From contig BFEA01000050.1 in the NCBI GenBank assembly GCA_003427395.1, forward strand, positions 1,144,778 through 1,188,679: a stretch of 43,902 bases of DNA, given 5' to 3'. Under the pieces are notes generated by a model. It was not told where the DNA came from, searched no databases, and worked only from the letters and a program-made list of their open reading frames with translations. The stretch is from Chara braunii. Taxonomy: Eukaryota > Streptophyta > Charophyceae > Charales > Characeae. Position 1 is the stretch's first letter, and the number at the start of each line of letters is the position of its first letter. Both the position numbers and the translations under genes were made by a program. This document shows positions 42,228 to 43,902 of the stretch, piece after piece.

Positions 42228-43902
42228 TGTATAATTTCAAAACGAAGGAAAGGTCAGGGAAGACGACTAAACTTCCATGTTAAACGCATGTATGCATTGA
42301 GAGTTACAGTTAAGAATCATAGGAGGAAAGAAGATGTGCGTGCTCATAAAAAATTTATACGGGGTGTGAGGCGAAGTTTGTTCGCTGTGAATATCCTTCA
42401 AGAGATTCGAGCGAGCGCCTCTTCGCAATCGAGGAGTGTATCTTCTCCTGCGAGACAATCGCGGAGTCAATTTTCTAAGGCGAGACACTCTTAGAGTTTG
42501 TCATCACGAGCGGGACAATCGCAGAATCCATCCGTGAGAAATCAAAATTCAATGAAGAATCGTGAAGACAGTGAGTCAAATAGTAACGGGAAAGAAATTA
42601 ATGATTCGCATGATGTTTCATGTCCTGATCTTCATACACTCCCATCAACACCCGTGACAACAGCGTATGTGGTGGTTGAGAACACCGTAACGATTCTTGG
42701 GAATGCTATCACAGTTGAACCGTTCGGCATTGACGGTCGAGATCCGTGTAAGCATTGTGGTACTAAATTGTTGCATCATGAAAGAAAATGGACAATAATG
42801 TGTTATCGAAAACGTACAAAACGTTGTCCTTTATGAAAATGACCTTGCGAAGGCTCCCCAGAACATCAGATTCTTTACCTTTGGATGTCTCAAACTTCCG
42901 ATGGTCGATTCCTTCGAAACAATGTGAAGATAATTAATAATGGTTTATCCCTTGCATCCTCACGGTTGAAGCAACCGAGCGATGGTATTCAAGGATTCCA
43001 GGGTCAACTTAGGGCTTTAGGTCCAATCTTTCACAGTGTCGGTGCATTGGTTGTGGAGGAAGGGGAACGTCCTTAGTTTGCGTAACTATACTTGCACGAT
43101 CCTCAACGTTTGGACGATGCGATTGATTAAAGGGTAAATTTCCTTAACTTACCTGCATGTACATCCAATGTCGAACTTGATCGAGCGAAACGCATATTCA
43201 GAAGGTTTCACGAATTGCTACAATAATGTAACAATTACGTGAAGGACCTTATGACGGTTGCTGACCTTCCGCCGAAAGCGTTGAGAGGGAGGAAATTGGT
43301 CATAAATCTGGATGTCATGTCTGATGAGGAACATGCAAGGCGTTATAACCGTCCTATGGGTTTATATGAGGTGTGCGTTCGGATGGTCGATAAACTCCTT
43401 CCTCGTGAGCTCGAGATTCGTTTGCGTGCTCCTCTTCCGGTTGAGCGGTAGACCGTTGTGGTTCCGGAATGTTCTCGAGCGCACAACTACTTAAGGTTTG
43501 TTTTACTTTTCTCAGAGGGAATTGATAGTTGGTCTGTCCGACGTGCCTCGGAAGCTGGATGATTGTCAGGACTTAGTGCCAAGGTGTATTATGCATTTTA
43601 TCTTCATGAGCGTGATAGTGAAAGACCTTGCCTCCTTTATGCAGCACGTCTTTTCCACGAGTTTTGTTGCATGGTGTACACTAAAGTTGAATCCCTCCGC
43701 TTAAAATGAGTGAGATTCCACCAAAAAAGAATTGCGCTCGGAGTATTATCGGGATTTATGAGACGTTGTGCAAAAAAATCAACGTGGTAAGGCTGTTGGG
43801 ACAAAAGTGGTTTTACCGTCAACGTTCATTGGGGGACCCTAATATATGAGGGAAAGATATCACGACAGCATGACAATTGTGAAGCGATTCGGAAAACCGG
43901 AT
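42228..43902 (+). pseudogene. Helitron Rep/helicase, N-terminal and Helitron-like region, runs off the window
   Basis: Reading in one frame from about 42243 to 43780 gives a Helitron-type protein. It has a basic, Ser-rich N-terminus, a Cys-rich motif (DPCKHCGTKLLHHERKW, then MCYRK), FLRNNVKIINNGLSLASS, HSVGALVVEEGERP, LYLHDPQR, ARRYNRPMGLYEV, and VYYAFYLHERD with ARLFHEF. After a frame change in an A run near 43774 follow VVLPSTFIGGP and YHDSMTIVKRFGKPD. These are the conserved blocks that precede the Rep nuclease and PIF1-like helicase domains of Helitron rolling-circle transposases; those domains lie beyond the window. About ten in-frame stops, most fitting CAA/CAG/CGA to TAA/TAG/TGA, show it is dead. 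Upstream, the gene is cut by the TIR element at 42227. Confidence 0.85.

Overview
The window looks like intergenic DNA from a large, repeat-rich eukaryotic nuclear genome, most likely a plant or streptophyte alga (inference). It holds LINE-type non-LTR retrotransposons, a Helitron, several foldback elements, long (CT)n/(GA)n microsatellites and homopolymer runs, and no operon-like gene packing. I found no intact host gene, no rRNA, no convincing functional tRNA and no CRISPR. Nearly every real coding stretch is a decayed transposon gene. It is a draft short-read assembly: there is a 627-base N gap inside a (CT)n tract, scattered single Ns, and an unremoved Nextera mate-pair junction adapter at 25873-25910.

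Left third (1-15.4 kb): a C/T-rich tandem duplication; a 5'-truncated LINE remnant (2150-3964); a 2.1 kb foldback element with about 0.7 kb arms (3993-6119) that carries a LINE 3' tail in its middle; a second LINE 3' end with an open 276-codon frame (8140-8970); a 0.7 kb inverted-repeat element (9436-10137); a 0.5 kb element built from twelve copies of one 17-bp motif arranged as opposed arrays (11748-12238); a reverse-strand LINE tail (about 12480-12625); a tRNA-derived SINE-like sequence; and an isolated 20-bp hairpin.

Middle (15.4-26.3 kb): one end of a large non-coding element (15444 to about 19260) that begins TTGTCGAGC, has a TATA box and AATAAA, and then two arrays of hairpins. Array I has five hairpins at about 120-bp spacing. 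Array II has eight hairpins, each with a conserved loop of exactly 21 nt closed by stems of different sequence that still pair. After it come a roughly 200-bp degenerate satellite, the sequence gap, GC-rich anonymous DNA, short tandem repeats and the adapter artefact.

Right part (26.3-43.9 kb) is a nest. A decayed Helitron replicase/helicase gene (left piece about 30382-31445, right piece 42228 to the window end) is split by an element of the same family as 15444. That element has inverted terminal arms of about 1.75-1.8 kb (31446-33199 and 40447-42227) and hairpin arrays next to its right arm. It was itself hit by a near-full-length LINE (33200-39421) with ORF1, an endonuclease/RT/zinc-finger ORF2 and an A-rich tail. 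Insertion order is therefore Helitron, then TIR element, then LINE. Many in-frame stops in these genes are explained by C-to-T or G-to-A changes, as expected of methylated, silenced transposons.

The observations most worth follow-up are the covarying hairpin arrays of the TTGTCGAGC family, the paired 3'-terminal stem-loops shared by the LINE copies, and the opposed 17-bp motif array.
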